This document shows, one piece after another, positions 1 to 7,611 of a DNA stretch of 64,000 nt; position 1 is the first letter of the stretch, and the number at the start of each line of letters is the position of its first letter. This DNA comes from Hyphomonas beringensis (lineage in GTDB: Bacteria; Pseudomonadota; Alphaproteobacteria; Caulobacterales; Hyphomonadaceae): contig NZ_AWFF01000087.1 in assembly GCF_000682755.1 (NCBI RefSeq), positions 1-64,000 of the forward strand. The letters are read 5' to 3'. The notes beneath the pieces were generated by a model, which worked only from the letters and a program-made list of their open reading frames with translations, made no database searches and had not been told where the DNA came from. Made by a program: the position numbers and the translations under genes.

Positions 1-31
1 CTGAGGCATTTGGAGCGGCTGGCGGGGTGAA
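1..31. repeat. Left copy of a 31-bp direct repeat
   Basis: Bases 1-31 are identical to bases 1632-1662. The two copies bracket the LuxR-type regulator and the DUF347 gene. The left copy starts at the first base of the window, so the match may extend further upstream. Read on the plus strand, both copies contain the same short reading frame ending LRHLERLAG and a TGA stop, so they may be copies of one gene's 3' end. Confidence 0.85.
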
Positions 32-46
32 GAGGGCCTGAAGGCG

Positions 47-601
47 TCAGGACCGGGCCGGTTTGGCGGCGGGTGCTGATGGCGCGTCGAGCAGGTCGTC
101 GATGAAGACGGAGACCAGCATCGCCTGGCTGCTCACGTTGGCTTTGGCGTAAATCTGGCTGAGCTGTGATCGGATCGTTCCGGCTGCCGCACCGCGAAGC
201 CGGGAAATCTCGGCCACGTCGCAGCCCTTGAGGGCGAAGAGCGCGACCTCTCCCTCACCTTTGGTAAGGCCCCACTCCTTGAAACGCAGATCGATATGCT
301 CTGCGAAAGCGCCCCGGGCCCGTGCCAGTGCCTGCTCCTTTCGGCGCAGATCGCGGGTCAGTTGAACGATGTTTCGGGAACTCAGGATAACGCCGGTCAA
401 CAATGCCATGGCGATCACGCTTTCCATCGCGAGTTCGAGCTTCAGTCCATTTGTGCTGGCCACGATCCAGTCTTCGATTCCATCTGCAACAAAGAAAGCG
501 GCCGCCACGAGTTGCAGCGTCATGATCCCGATTGGAAGCATCAGCGACAATTCAGGAAGCCGAGCCGTATGGCGGGCGCCGCCTTGGGAAGCATTTTTCA
601 T
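47..601 (-). CDS. Membrane-anchored LuxR-type HTH regulator
   Basis: A 184-residue protein with two predicted membrane helices (about residues 18-40 and 55-75), a short charged helix that may be coiled coil (LTRDLRRKEQALARAR), and a C-terminal LuxR/GerE-type helix-turn-helix (about 110-165: GLTKGEGEVALFALKG, then TIRSQLSQIYAKA). There is no receiver or autoinducer domain, so signal input would be through the membrane part. A start 20 codons upstream (661) is possible, but the ATG at 601 is preceded by a GGA-containing weak ribosome site and the upstream one has none. It is divergent from the DUF347 gene and probably controls it (inference). Fold confidence is good; the signal is unknown. Confidence 0.75.
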   Translation of the reverse strand: MKNASQGGARHTARLPELSLMLPIGIMTLQLVAAAFFVADGIEDWIVASTNGLKLELAMESVIAMALLTGVILSSRNIVQLTRDLRRKEQALARARGAFAEHIDLRFKEWGLTKGEGEVALFALKGCDVAEISRLRGAAAGTIRSQLSQIYAKANVSSQAMLVSVFIDDLLDAPSAPAAKPARS

Positions 602-706
602 AGGACATCCGCTTAGTAAGACCGCTTTAAGCGCTCGCTTATGGGCTTTTCCACGCGCCATGGTTTAGCAGCGACACAGGATTTCGATCAACCAAGGAGC
701 TGAGGC

Positions 707-1510
707 GTGACTCAAACCGATAAAGACGTATTGACCAAAGTACCCGCGATCACCTTCGGGTTCTGGGTCATCAAGATTCTGGCGACCACGTTCGGCGAGA
801 CAGCCGGAGACAGTGTGTCAATGTCATGGCTTGGCGAGACGACGGCCAATGCGTCTACCTCTTTCTGGCAAAGCGGCTATCTGATCGGCACGGCGATGTT
901 CGGTTCCATTCTGGCGCTTCTGGTATACGCTCAGATCCGCGCCAACCGGTTCAACGCATGGCTATATTGGGCAACCATCATAGCCTCGACCACTGCCGGC
1001 ACGACGATGGCTGACTTTGCCACCCGGTCGATGGGGATCGGCTATCCGGGCGGAGCGCTCGTCCTGCTGGTGGCCGTCCTGGCGTCTTTGCTGGTTTGGC
1101 GCAAGGCATTGGGCACCGTCTCGGTCAGTTCGGTGCACGAGCCGAGAGCCGAGCTCTTCTATTGGATAACGATCACTTTTTCGCAGACGCTTGGCACGGC
1201 TTTGGGCGATTGGATAGCAGATGGGTCGCTCGGTTATCTCGGCTCTGCTGTGATCTTTGGTTCACTCCTCGCACTGATCGCGCTGGCCTGGTTCCGCACA
1301 TCGATCAACCGGGTTGCACTGTTCTGGGCCGCCTTCATACTGACGCGCCCGCTCGGGGCCGTCGTGGGGGATTTTCTGGACAAGCCCTACGCGCAGGGCG
1401 GGCTTGAGCTGAGCCGCGTCTGGGCGACGGTGGTGCTCGGCAGTGCCATCGCCGCGCTGATCCTTCTGGTCCGTCAAAAAGCGGCCACTGCCGAGGCGCG
1501 GGAGGCGTGA
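707..1510 (+). CDS. DUF347 (COG4705) multi-pass membrane protein
   Basis: A 267-residue integral membrane protein with about eight hydrophobic segments. It shows four copies of the DUF347 repeat, each ending in a glycine followed by an acidic residue (GETAGD, GTTMADF, GTALGDW, GAVVGDF). These regularly spaced G-x-x-x-x-D motifs in membrane helices suggest a transport or channel path, but the family has no firmly assigned substrate. The start is GTG at 707 with an AGGAG ribosome site about 10 bases upstream. It is divergently transcribed from the membrane-anchored LuxR-type gene, and the pair sits between the two copies of a 31-bp repeat. Confidence 0.8.
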   Translation: MTQTDKDVLTKVPAITFGFWVIKILATTFGETAGDSVSMSWLGETTANASTSFWQSGYLIGTAMFGSILALLVYAQIRANRFNAWLYWATIIASTTAGTTMADFATRSMGIGYPGGALVLLVAVLASLLVWRKALGTVSVSSVHEPRAELFYWITITFSQTLGTALGDWIADGSLGYLGSAVIFGSLLALIALAWFRTSINRVALFWAAFILTRPLGAVVGDFLDKPYAQGGLELSRVWATVVLGSAIAALILLVRQKAATAEAREA

Positions 1511-1631
1511 AGGTCTGGTAGTCAATGCCCACCCGAAGAGCTGGAGACGCCGGGCGCGGAAGCCTGCCTCTCCAGCCAAACTGATCGGCAAGCCCGAAGG
1601 CCGCGCAAGGGAACTGACACTTCAGATGCTG

Positions 1632-1662
1632 CTGAGGCATTTGGAGCGGCTGGCGGGGTGAA
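1632..1662. repeat. Right copy of a 31-bp direct repeat
   Basis: Identical to bases 1-31. It lies 121 bp after the stop of the DUF347 gene and marks the right boundary of the LuxR/DUF347 unit. The identity ends exactly after the TGA stop plus one base, which fits a duplicated gene end better than a short insertion-sequence target duplication. Confidence 0.85.
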
Positions 1663-1687
1663 ACAGTGAAGCGCTATCCGTGCCGCT

Positions 1688-1713
1688 TCATCCTTCGACT
1701 TCGCTCAGGATGA
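1688..1713. repeat. Small intergenic palindrome
   Basis: The arms TCATCCT and AGGATGA flank a 12-base spacer (TCGACTTCGCTC). A sequence with the same TCATCC/GGATGA ends occurs at 20129-20177, so this may belong to a dispersed family of small palindromes in this genome. No T-tract follows, so it is not an obvious terminator. Confidence 0.5.
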
Positions 1714-1919
1714 GTCTGCACGGGAGGGACTCGCCGTGCCTGGGCTGAGAGATGTCGAAGCCAACGCGCAAGAGGGAGCGTGGTAGTCAGCAATATCCCG
1801 AATGCAGATATTGGCGTTTCAAGTCATGAAAGGCGGAAATTCGCCGGAAGCGGTCATTAGGCATTTTGCGCCCGGTGTCTCGAATGAGCGCAAAACGAGG
1901 TGAAAGATGATGAAAGCCC

Positions 1920-3164
1920 TTATTCAGTTTCACTTTGCTTTTGGTGCGTTGAAGTCATGAAGTCGATGAAAGCTACAGCTGCCCCTACGGCCAGTCGCGC
2001 GTGTCGGGGTTCCAATCCTTTGTGCTTACCATCTCGTCCGTGACCAGAGCCATACAGACCGCGAAGCTCAGCAAGATATTGGCTCAACGCTGAGAGATTT
2101 CGAAGTATAAGCCTTATAGTCTCTGCGCCTTTTGCCTCGTTCGATATGCCCTCTGGCACGAGCCGCAATTCAGTGGTCACCATCTTTGTGAGCTTCGGCA
2201 GGTCAGTACCATTAGGTACTGTAATATCGCGTCGATCTAGAATGCTCTTACAGCAGCTTTCTAAAAGTTCTTTGGCGGTGCCAATGGCTAATGCTGGATC
2301 GGTTTCGATGGCATTCTCTGCGCGCTCTATTTCCTTTTGCATCCAGCTGGCATTTAGCGCATCGGCAACAGTTCGGGCCCTAGAGAAAGAACGTGCACTT
2401 GAGTGCTTTACTGAGCGTGGAACGAATCTTGGTCGACCGGCAATCTTCTCTTCTTCAACGAGTTGCCATCCCTCAGGCCTAAGTTGGTCGTTAAATTCGC
2501 CAACTAGCTTCAGCGCTTCGTTCCGATCAGGTCTTACTACAGGGTGAACGATTTCACACAGAAATCGAAGGAAGGTGTCAGTTGGTCCGCCCAGCAAATC
2601 GAAACGTTTATCACTGTATATCCAGTCGTCTTCCCAATCGAAATTATTAATCCGATGCTGCCAGATGTCGCCGGATGCCGTTTTGAAGCGGCTATCGTCC
2701 GACGGAAGCGCTTCTAGGTCGAATATGCGCCCCAGAAAATCAACATCGTTCAACCTACCGCACCAATGCACTTCATCAAGCTTAAGACCATCGACTATAT
2801 TGCGCCGTGCTCTCATTGAGACTTCGCCTGCTTGCTCTCGCCAGTCCGGCTCCACCGAAGTGCGTGGGGTTAATGTCACATTGAACCAATCGCCACTGAA
2901 TTGCGCTACGATTGGATCAAGACGATTTTTGATCTGCCCCTGCAGTACTTCCCTTCCGCTGCCGAGTTGGGCGTAGTCCGCAGGATCAATTTCTAAGTAG
3001 ATAGTCCAGATTCGTGTTCCGCCGTCCCAATTATCGTACCCAGTTTCTTCTACGGATACCTTGGATGAGCGAAGAACGCTTGCCGCTTCGGTCATGTTCT
3101 CTGCGTCCAGCATTCTGGCCGCTGTCGCTAAATATGCCTCCGGTTTTTCTGCGATGCGTTTCAT
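1920..3164 (-). CDS. Abortive infection family protein (Abi_C domain)
   Basis: A 414-residue protein. The last ~130 residues match the abortive infection C-terminal domain: helix AIGTAKELLESCCKSIL, then DLPKLTKMV, then LYGSGHGRDGKHKG followed by ARLAVGAAVAFIDF. The N-terminal part has the YDNWDGG motif that often precedes this domain, and a middle segment (IVHPVVRPDRNEALKLVGEF) resembles the AbiJ-like N-terminal modules. No signal peptide or membrane helix is seen, so it should be cytoplasmic. Proteins of this family are linked to phage defence by growth arrest or cell death; that role here is inferred. It stands alone, without an obvious antitoxin, and its base composition is visibly more AT-rich than its neighbours, suggesting transfer. 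No good ribosome site precedes the ATG; it may be leaderless or start later. Confidence 0.75.
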   Translation of the reverse strand: MKRIAEKPEAYLATAARMLDAENMTEAASVLRSSKVSVEETGYDNWDGGTRIWTIYLEIDPADYAQLGSGREVLQGQIKNRLDPIVAQFSGDWFNVTLTPRTSVEPDWREQAGEVSMRARRNIVDGLKLDEVHWCGRLNDVDFLGRIFDLEALPSDDSRFKTASGDIWQHRINNFDWEDDWIYSDKRFDLLGGPTDTFLRFLCEIVHPVVRPDRNEALKLVGEFNDQLRPEGWQLVEEEKIAGRPRFVPRSVKHSSARSFSRARTVADALNASWMQKEIERAENAIETDPALAIGTAKELLESCCKSILDRRDITVPNGTDLPKLTKMVTTELRLVPEGISNEAKGAETIRLILRNLSALSQYLAELRGLYGSGHGRDGKHKGLEPRHARLAVGAAVAFIDFMTSTHQKQSETE

Positions 3165-3342
3165 CAGCTATAAGTAGTACGCGCAGCCAAAAACGCCACT
3201 GCGCAAACTATAAAAAGCTAACGGCTGGTTTCGGGACTTTCTTGTCGTTGGCTATGGGCCAAACTAGAGCGTGCTTAGGGCCAACTCCGGTTGCCGAAGA
3301 CATTAATTCCTATGCCTCATTCTGCGCCCACCCCAGACTCCA

Positions 3343-4338
3343 TCACCCCAACTTCACCGCCGCTTCTTCTGCGAAATACGTGATGATCCCGCTTGCGCCG
3401 GCGCGTTTGAAGCACATGAGGGATTCCATCATGACGCGGTCGCCGTCGATCCAGCCATTCTGGGCGGCGGCCTTGATCTGGGCATATTCGCCGGACACCT
3501 GATAGGCCACCGTCGGCACACCGAAGGTGGACGAGACACGGTGGACAATGTCCAGATACGGAAGACCGGGTTTCACCATTACCATGTCCGCGCCCTCGGC
3601 GAGGTCCATGGCGACTTCGCGCAGCGCCTCGTCAGAGTTTGCCGGGTCCTGTTGATAGGTTTTCTTGTCTCCCTTGAGAGAGGCGGATGAGCCGATGGCA
3701 TCGCGATAGGGGCCGTAGAAGCCGCTCGCATATTTCGCCGCATAGGCCAGGATCATCATATTGGTGAAGCCTTCATCCTCGAAAGCCTGGCGGATCGCGC
3801 CGATGCGGCCATCCATCATGTCAGACGGCGCGACGACATCCGCGCCTGCGGCGGCATGGGCCAGCGCCTGCTGCACCAGTTTCTCCGTGGTCGCATCATT
3901 CGGAATGGTGCCATCATCATCCAGCAGGCCATCATGGCCGTGGCTGGTATAGGCGTCCAGCGCGATATCGGTGATCAGGCCCACTTCCGGTGCGGCGTCC
4001 TTCATGGCGCGCAGCGTGCGGGGGACCAGCCCGTCCGGGTCCAGCGCGCCAGAGCCGGTCTCGTCCTTGCCCTCTGGCCCGATATAGGGGAACAGCGCGA
4101 TCGCCGGAATGCCGAGCTCTCTCGCCCGCACAGCGGCTTTTGCGGCTTCATCCACGCTGAGGCGGTCCACGCCCGGCAGGCTATCCACCGGCACGCGGCC
4201 CTCGCCATCATGCACGAAGACAGACCAGATCAGGTCAGCCGGGGTCAGCGTGTTTTCGCCGACAAGCGAACGTACCCATGGGCTCTGCCGAAGGCGGCGC
4301 AGACGGGTGGCGGGGAAGGTTTGCGGGAAGTGTGTCAT
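3343..4338 (-). CDS. hemB: Delta-aminolevulinic acid dehydratase (porphobilinogen synthase)
   Basis: Condenses two 5-aminolevulinate molecules to porphobilinogen, the first common step of tetrapyrrole synthesis, in the cytoplasm. The 331-residue length is usual. Both active-site lysine contexts are present (AYAAKYASGFYGPYRD and MVMVKPGLPYLD), as is ALFPYIG. The metal-site segment reads DIALDAYTSHGHDG: the cysteines of zinc enzymes are replaced by Ala and Asp, the pattern of magnesium-type enzymes known from other proteobacteria. It lies 30 bp downstream of the GNAT gene on the same strand, so the two may be cotranscribed. Identification is secure. Confidence 0.97.
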   Translation of the reverse strand: MTHFPQTFPATRLRRLRQSPWVRSLVGENTLTPADLIWSVFVHDGEGRVPVDSLPGVDRLSVDEAAKAAVRARELGIPAIALFPYIGPEGKDETGSGALDPDGLVPRTLRAMKDAAPEVGLITDIALDAYTSHGHDGLLDDDGTIPNDATTEKLVQQALAHAAAGADVVAPSDMMDGRIGAIRQAFEDEGFTNMMILAYAAKYASGFYGPYRDAIGSSASLKGDKKTYQQDPANSDEALREVAMDLAEGADMVMVKPGLPYLDIVHRVSSTFGVPTVAYQVSGEYAQIKAAAQNGWIDGDRVMMESLMCFKRAGASGIITYFAEEAAVKLG

Positions 4339-4368
4339 GCCGCATTAAGTGGTGCAAAATCGCGCCGG

Positions 4369-4929
4369 CTACAACCAGCCAATTTTACGCACCATGAAAC
4401 AGCGTTTCGACACGTCCAGATCCTCGGCCTGGATCTGCTCCAGTTCCAGCATCCAGTCTGTCATGTCGTTGTGACTGATCTCGCGAAAGCCATGCTTGGC
4501 ATAGAACGGGCCGTTCCAGGGCAGATCGCGGAACGTGGACAGGGTCACCCGGCGCAGTTTACGGCGGCGGGCTTCGGTCGCCACATGGTTAACCAGCGCC
4601 CCGCCGATGCCGCGCTGTCCATGGTCTGGATGTACGCTCAACTGGTCCAGATACAGCGTGCCACCGCGCAGCGAGACCAGCGCGAATCCCACCGGCGTCT
4701 CATCTGGCAAACGTGCCACGAACAGGTCTCCTGCTTCGGCGGCGGCGTGCAGAATTTCGTCCGGCACATGGTCTTGCAAAGCCTCTTCCGACAACAGGCC
4801 GGTCGGGGCGAATAGCTGGCCTGCCGCGAGATCAATAAGGATCAGGGCCCCCACATCAGATGTGGAAGCCTTCCCGATTGTGTATCCGGCAAGCGCTCTT
4901 TGCATTGACTTTCTACCCAGCCCATTCAA
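4369..4929 (-). CDS. GNAT family N-acetyltransferase
   Basis: A 186-residue single-domain acetyltransferase. The acetyl-CoA-binding motif A is clear: LDQLSVHPDHGQRGIGGALV, followed by FYAKHGFRE in the C-terminal part of the fold. The substrate cannot be told from sequence; it could be a small amine or a protein N-terminus. The ATG at 4905 (MQRALAGY) is an alternative start, and neither site has a strong ribosome-binding sequence. It sits 30 bp upstream of hemB on the same strand and is divergent from the acyl-CoA dehydrogenase gene at 4971. Confidence 0.85.
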   Translation of the reverse strand: MNGLGRKSMQRALAGYTIGKASTSDVGALILIDLAAGQLFAPTGLLSEEALQDHVPDEILHAAAEAGDLFVARLPDETPVGFALVSLRGGTLYLDQLSVHPDHGQRGIGGALVNHVATEARRRKLRRVTLSTFRDLPWNGPFYAKHGFREISHNDMTDWMLELEQIQAEDLDVSKRCFMVRKIGWL

Positions 4930-4970
4930 TTCCCAAGGGACGTCTTAGGCGATTATGAGGGTAAAAGCCA

Positions 4971-6110
4971 ATGAGTGCATTGTTTTCCGACGAACAAATA
5001 ATGATCCGCGATATGGCGCGGAAGTTCGCCGAGGATCAGCTGCTGCCACACTCTGAGGAATGGGACGAGAAAAGCCACTTTCCGGTGGACGTGATCAAGC
5101 AGGCCGCCGAGCTGGGGTTTGCCGGAATTTACGTGAGGGATGATGTCGGCGGCAGCGGCCTGACGCGCACAGATGCGGCCCTGATTTTTGAACAGCTGGC
5201 CTATGGCGATGTCTCCACGGCGGCGTTCATTTCCATCCACAATATGGCCAGCTGGATGATTGATACGTTCGGCTCCGATGCGCAGCGCCAGGCCTGGCTG
5301 CCGCGCCTCACCAGCATGCAGCTGATCGCATCTTATTGCTTAACAGAGCCGGGCGCAGGCTCCGATGCGGCCAGCCTCAAGACGCGCGCTGTGCGGGACG
5401 GCGATGACTATGTCATCACGGGCACCAAGCAGTTCATTTCCGGCGCGGGCACCTCTGACATCTATGTGCTGATGGCGCGCACGTCCGATGATGGCGCCAA
5501 GGGCGTTTCCACCTTCATCATCGAAAAGGACACGCCCGGCCTCAGCTTTGGCGCGAATGAGCGCAAGATGGGCTGGAAGAGCCAGCCGACGCGCCAGGTG
5601 ATGCTGGACGGCGTGCGTGTGCCTGCCGCCAACCGTATCGGCGAGGAAGGCCATGGCTTTCGCTTTGCCATGGCGGGGCTGGATGGCGGCCGTCTGAACA
5701 TTGCGGCGGCCGCGCTGGGCGGCGCTCAACTCGCCCTCGACAAGGCCGTTGCCTATGCCAAGGAACGCGAACAGTTCGGCAAGCCTATTGCGGACTTTCA
5801 GAACACGCGCTTCAAGCTGGCCGACATGGAAACAGAGCTGCAGGCGGCACGTGTGATGCTGTACGAGGCGGCTGGCCGGCTAGACGGCAAGGCGCCGGAC
5901 GCGACGCGCTGGTGCGCGATGGCGAAGCGCTTTGTCACGGATACCGCCTTCAAGGTGGCCAATGACGCCCTGCAGATCCATGGCGGTTATGGCTATCTGG
6001 CAGACTATGGCGTGGAGCGTATCGTGCGCGATCTGCGCGTGCACCAGATCCTGGAAGGCACAAACGAGATCATGCGTGTCATCATCAGTCGGGACATGCT
6101 GAAAGACTAG
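4971..6110 (+). CDS. Acyl-CoA dehydrogenase, isobutyryl-CoA type
   Basis: A 379-residue FAD enzyme that oxidises an acyl-CoA to the 2-enoyl-CoA and passes electrons to electron-transfer flavoprotein. Family signatures are YCLTEPGAGSDAASLKT, KREQFG-like KEREQFGKPIADFQNTRFKLADM and, near the C-terminus, QIHGGYGYLADYGVERIVRD and QILEGTNEIMR, in which the Glu is the catalytic base of the short-chain enzymes. The sequence most resembles isobutyryl-CoA dehydrogenase (valine breakdown). A later valine-pathway enzyme, the HIBCH-type hydrolase, is encoded about 7 kb downstream. Its stop overlaps that of the convergent permease gene by four bases (CTAG). Substrate assignment is tentative; family is certain. 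Confidence 0.9.
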   Translation: MSALFSDEQIMIRDMARKFAEDQLLPHSEEWDEKSHFPVDVIKQAAELGFAGIYVRDDVGGSGLTRTDAALIFEQLAYGDVSTAAFISIHNMASWMIDTFGSDAQRQAWLPRLTSMQLIASYCLTEPGAGSDAASLKTRAVRDGDDYVITGTKQFISGAGTSDIYVLMARTSDDGAKGVSTFIIEKDTPGLSFGANERKMGWKSQPTRQVMLDGVRVPAANRIGEEGHGFRFAMAGLDGGRLNIAAAALGGAQLALDKAVAYAKEREQFGKPIADFQNTRFKLADMETELQAARVMLYEAAGRLDGKAPDATRWCAMAKRFVTDTAFKVANDALQIHGGYGYLADYGVERIVRDLRVHQILEGTNEIMRVIISRDMLKD

Positions 6111-7402
6111 TCGGACGCGCCGGTTTTCTTTCTGCGCTTGTAGATCCATTCCGCGCCAAAGCAGGTTGCCATGATGCCGCCTGCGATCAGCAAATTGATC
6201 TTGCTCGTCTGGTAGTTGTGGGCGAGCAGGGCGGCCAATGCGGCAAAGCATAGAATGGCGCCAAAGCCGGGAATCCATTTTGAGCCCTTGATGTCGGAAG
6301 CCTTCCGCATGCCGACCAGATTCACAATGGCGAAGATCAGCAGGAAACCGATACTGCCCGTTGTGGAGATGCTCTCCAGCTTCAGCGTGTTGACCAGAAC
6401 CAGCGTTGCGAGGGTCGTGAACATCAGGCCGATCGGCTGGTTCCAGAATTGCGCCGTGAATTCATGCGGCAGTTCATCATCCTCGGCGATCTCATAGCTG
6501 ACCCGGCTGCCGCCATAGAGCGACGCATTGATGGCGGAGAAGGTGGAGATCAGCGCCGCAATCGTGATGATCGTAAAGCCCAGTTGGCCCAGCATCGGCT
6601 TGGCGGCCTCGGCCAGCACATAATCCTGCGCGGTCTTGATCTGGTCAAAGGGCAGGGAGCCCACGGTGATGATCGCGATGGCCAGATACAGCAGGATGAC
6701 GAAAATGACCGAGATATAATAGGCGCGGGCGATGTTCTTCTCAGGCGATTTGATGTCCGGCGCGGCATTCGCGATCAGCTCAAACCCCTCATAGGCCACG
6801 AAGATGATCATGCCCGCCGTCACCAAAGTGAGCGGGGATTCCCAATGCTCCATGTTGAGCTGGCCGAGATTGGCATTGCCGGGCAGGCCCGCTGCGCCGA
6901 TGCCGACAAAGCCGAGCAGGATGATCAGCTTGATGATGACGGCGAAGGATTCAATCGAGCCGACAATCTTGATGCTGTAATAATTGACCGCCGTCGCGAG
7001 GACGATGATCGCGCTGGAATAAATGTGTGTGTCCAACTGGGTGTTCCCGGTAATGGACCACAAATTCGGCGCATAGGATCCGAAGGCGGAGGCATAGAGC
7101 GACAGCATGATGATGTAGCTGACCCAGAGCAGATTGTTGATGCCGCCACTGAAAACGCCTTTGCCAAAGCCCTCATTGATGAACCGCACCGTGCCGCCCC
7201 GGTCGGGATAGGCGCGCGACAGGTGCACATAGCTGTAGGAGGTGACGAGTGCGATCAGGCCCGCGAACAGGAACGCGACCGGCGTGCCCCCCTTTGCCAG
7301 ATCCGCCGCCAGGCCCAGCACGGCAAAGATGCCGCCGCCGACCATGCCGCCAATGCCTATGGAGACCGCTTCGCGCAGGCCGATCTGATCATTGTCCGCC
7401 AT
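6107..7402 (-). CDS. APC-family amino acid permease
   Basis: A 431-residue membrane transporter with about twelve hydrophobic segments of the amino acid-polyamine-organocation (LeuT-fold) superfamily. The first helix carries the glycine-rich substrate motif IGIGGMVGGGIFAVLG, and AYEGFELIANAAPDIKSPEKNI is the typical helix 6 and following loop (given here as its two halves: GFELIANAAPD and IKSPEKNIARA). It should move an amino acid across the inner membrane; the substrate is not predictable. An AAGGGAAG ribosome site lies upstream of the ATG. It is convergent with the acyl-CoA dehydrogenase gene, sharing a CTAG at the two stops. Confidence 0.88.
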   Translation of the reverse strand: MADNDQIGLREAVSIGIGGMVGGGIFAVLGLAADLAKGGTPVAFLFAGLIALVTSYSYVHLSRAYPDRGGTVRFINEGFGKGVFSGGINNLLWVSYIIMLSLYASAFGSYAPNLWSITGNTQLDTHIYSSAIIVLATAVNYYSIKIVGSIESFAVIIKLIILLGFVGIGAAGLPGNANLGQLNMEHWESPLTLVTAGMIIFVAYEGFELIANAAPDIKSPEKNIARAYYISVIFVILLYLAIAIITVGSLPFDQIKTAQDYVLAEAAKPMLGQLGFTIITIAALISTFSAINASLYGGSRVSYEIAEDDELPHEFTAQFWNQPIGLMFTTLATLVLVNTLKLESISTTGSIGFLLIFAIVNLVGMRKASDIKGSKWIPGFGAILCFAALAALLAHNYQTSKINLLIAGGIMATCFGAEWIYKRRKKTGASD

Positions 7403-7611
7403 AATATATGCTTCCCTTCAGCCGCCTTGCTTCCAAAGATATAGGCTGCGTCGCAGGATACGGCCAGACGGGCTTGCTCAGGAAGCATCCATGATGGGCG
7501 ATCAGGTTCCAGTTAGAGGCTTCCTGCTGCGATTGCACTGGAAAGAGTTTGAACCCTGCCGCGATCTGCGGCACCGTGCAGGCGATGTTTTCAAATCGGG
7601 AGAGGTATTTC

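Larger units (their letters stand above)
1511..1919. other. Intergenic stretch with gene remnant and palindrome
   Basis: No intact gene is visible in these 409 bases. The first 150 bases keep a plus-strand frame open to the TGA at 1659-1661, with basic, coding-like content (for example SPAKLIGKPEGRARELTL) that I do not recognise. Its last ten codons are the ones repeated at the left window edge. This looks like the 3' end of a disrupted or duplicated gene. A small palindrome follows at 1688-1713. The rest, up to the stop of the Abi_C gene, shows nothing I can assign. Confidence 0.5.

Noticed and set aside
5340-6278. Long open frames opposite the acyl-CoA dehydrogenase gene
   Set aside because: High-GC shadow frames without ribosome sites or recognisable domains; the plus-strand protein is a clear family member. 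The same holds for many frames elsewhere in the window.
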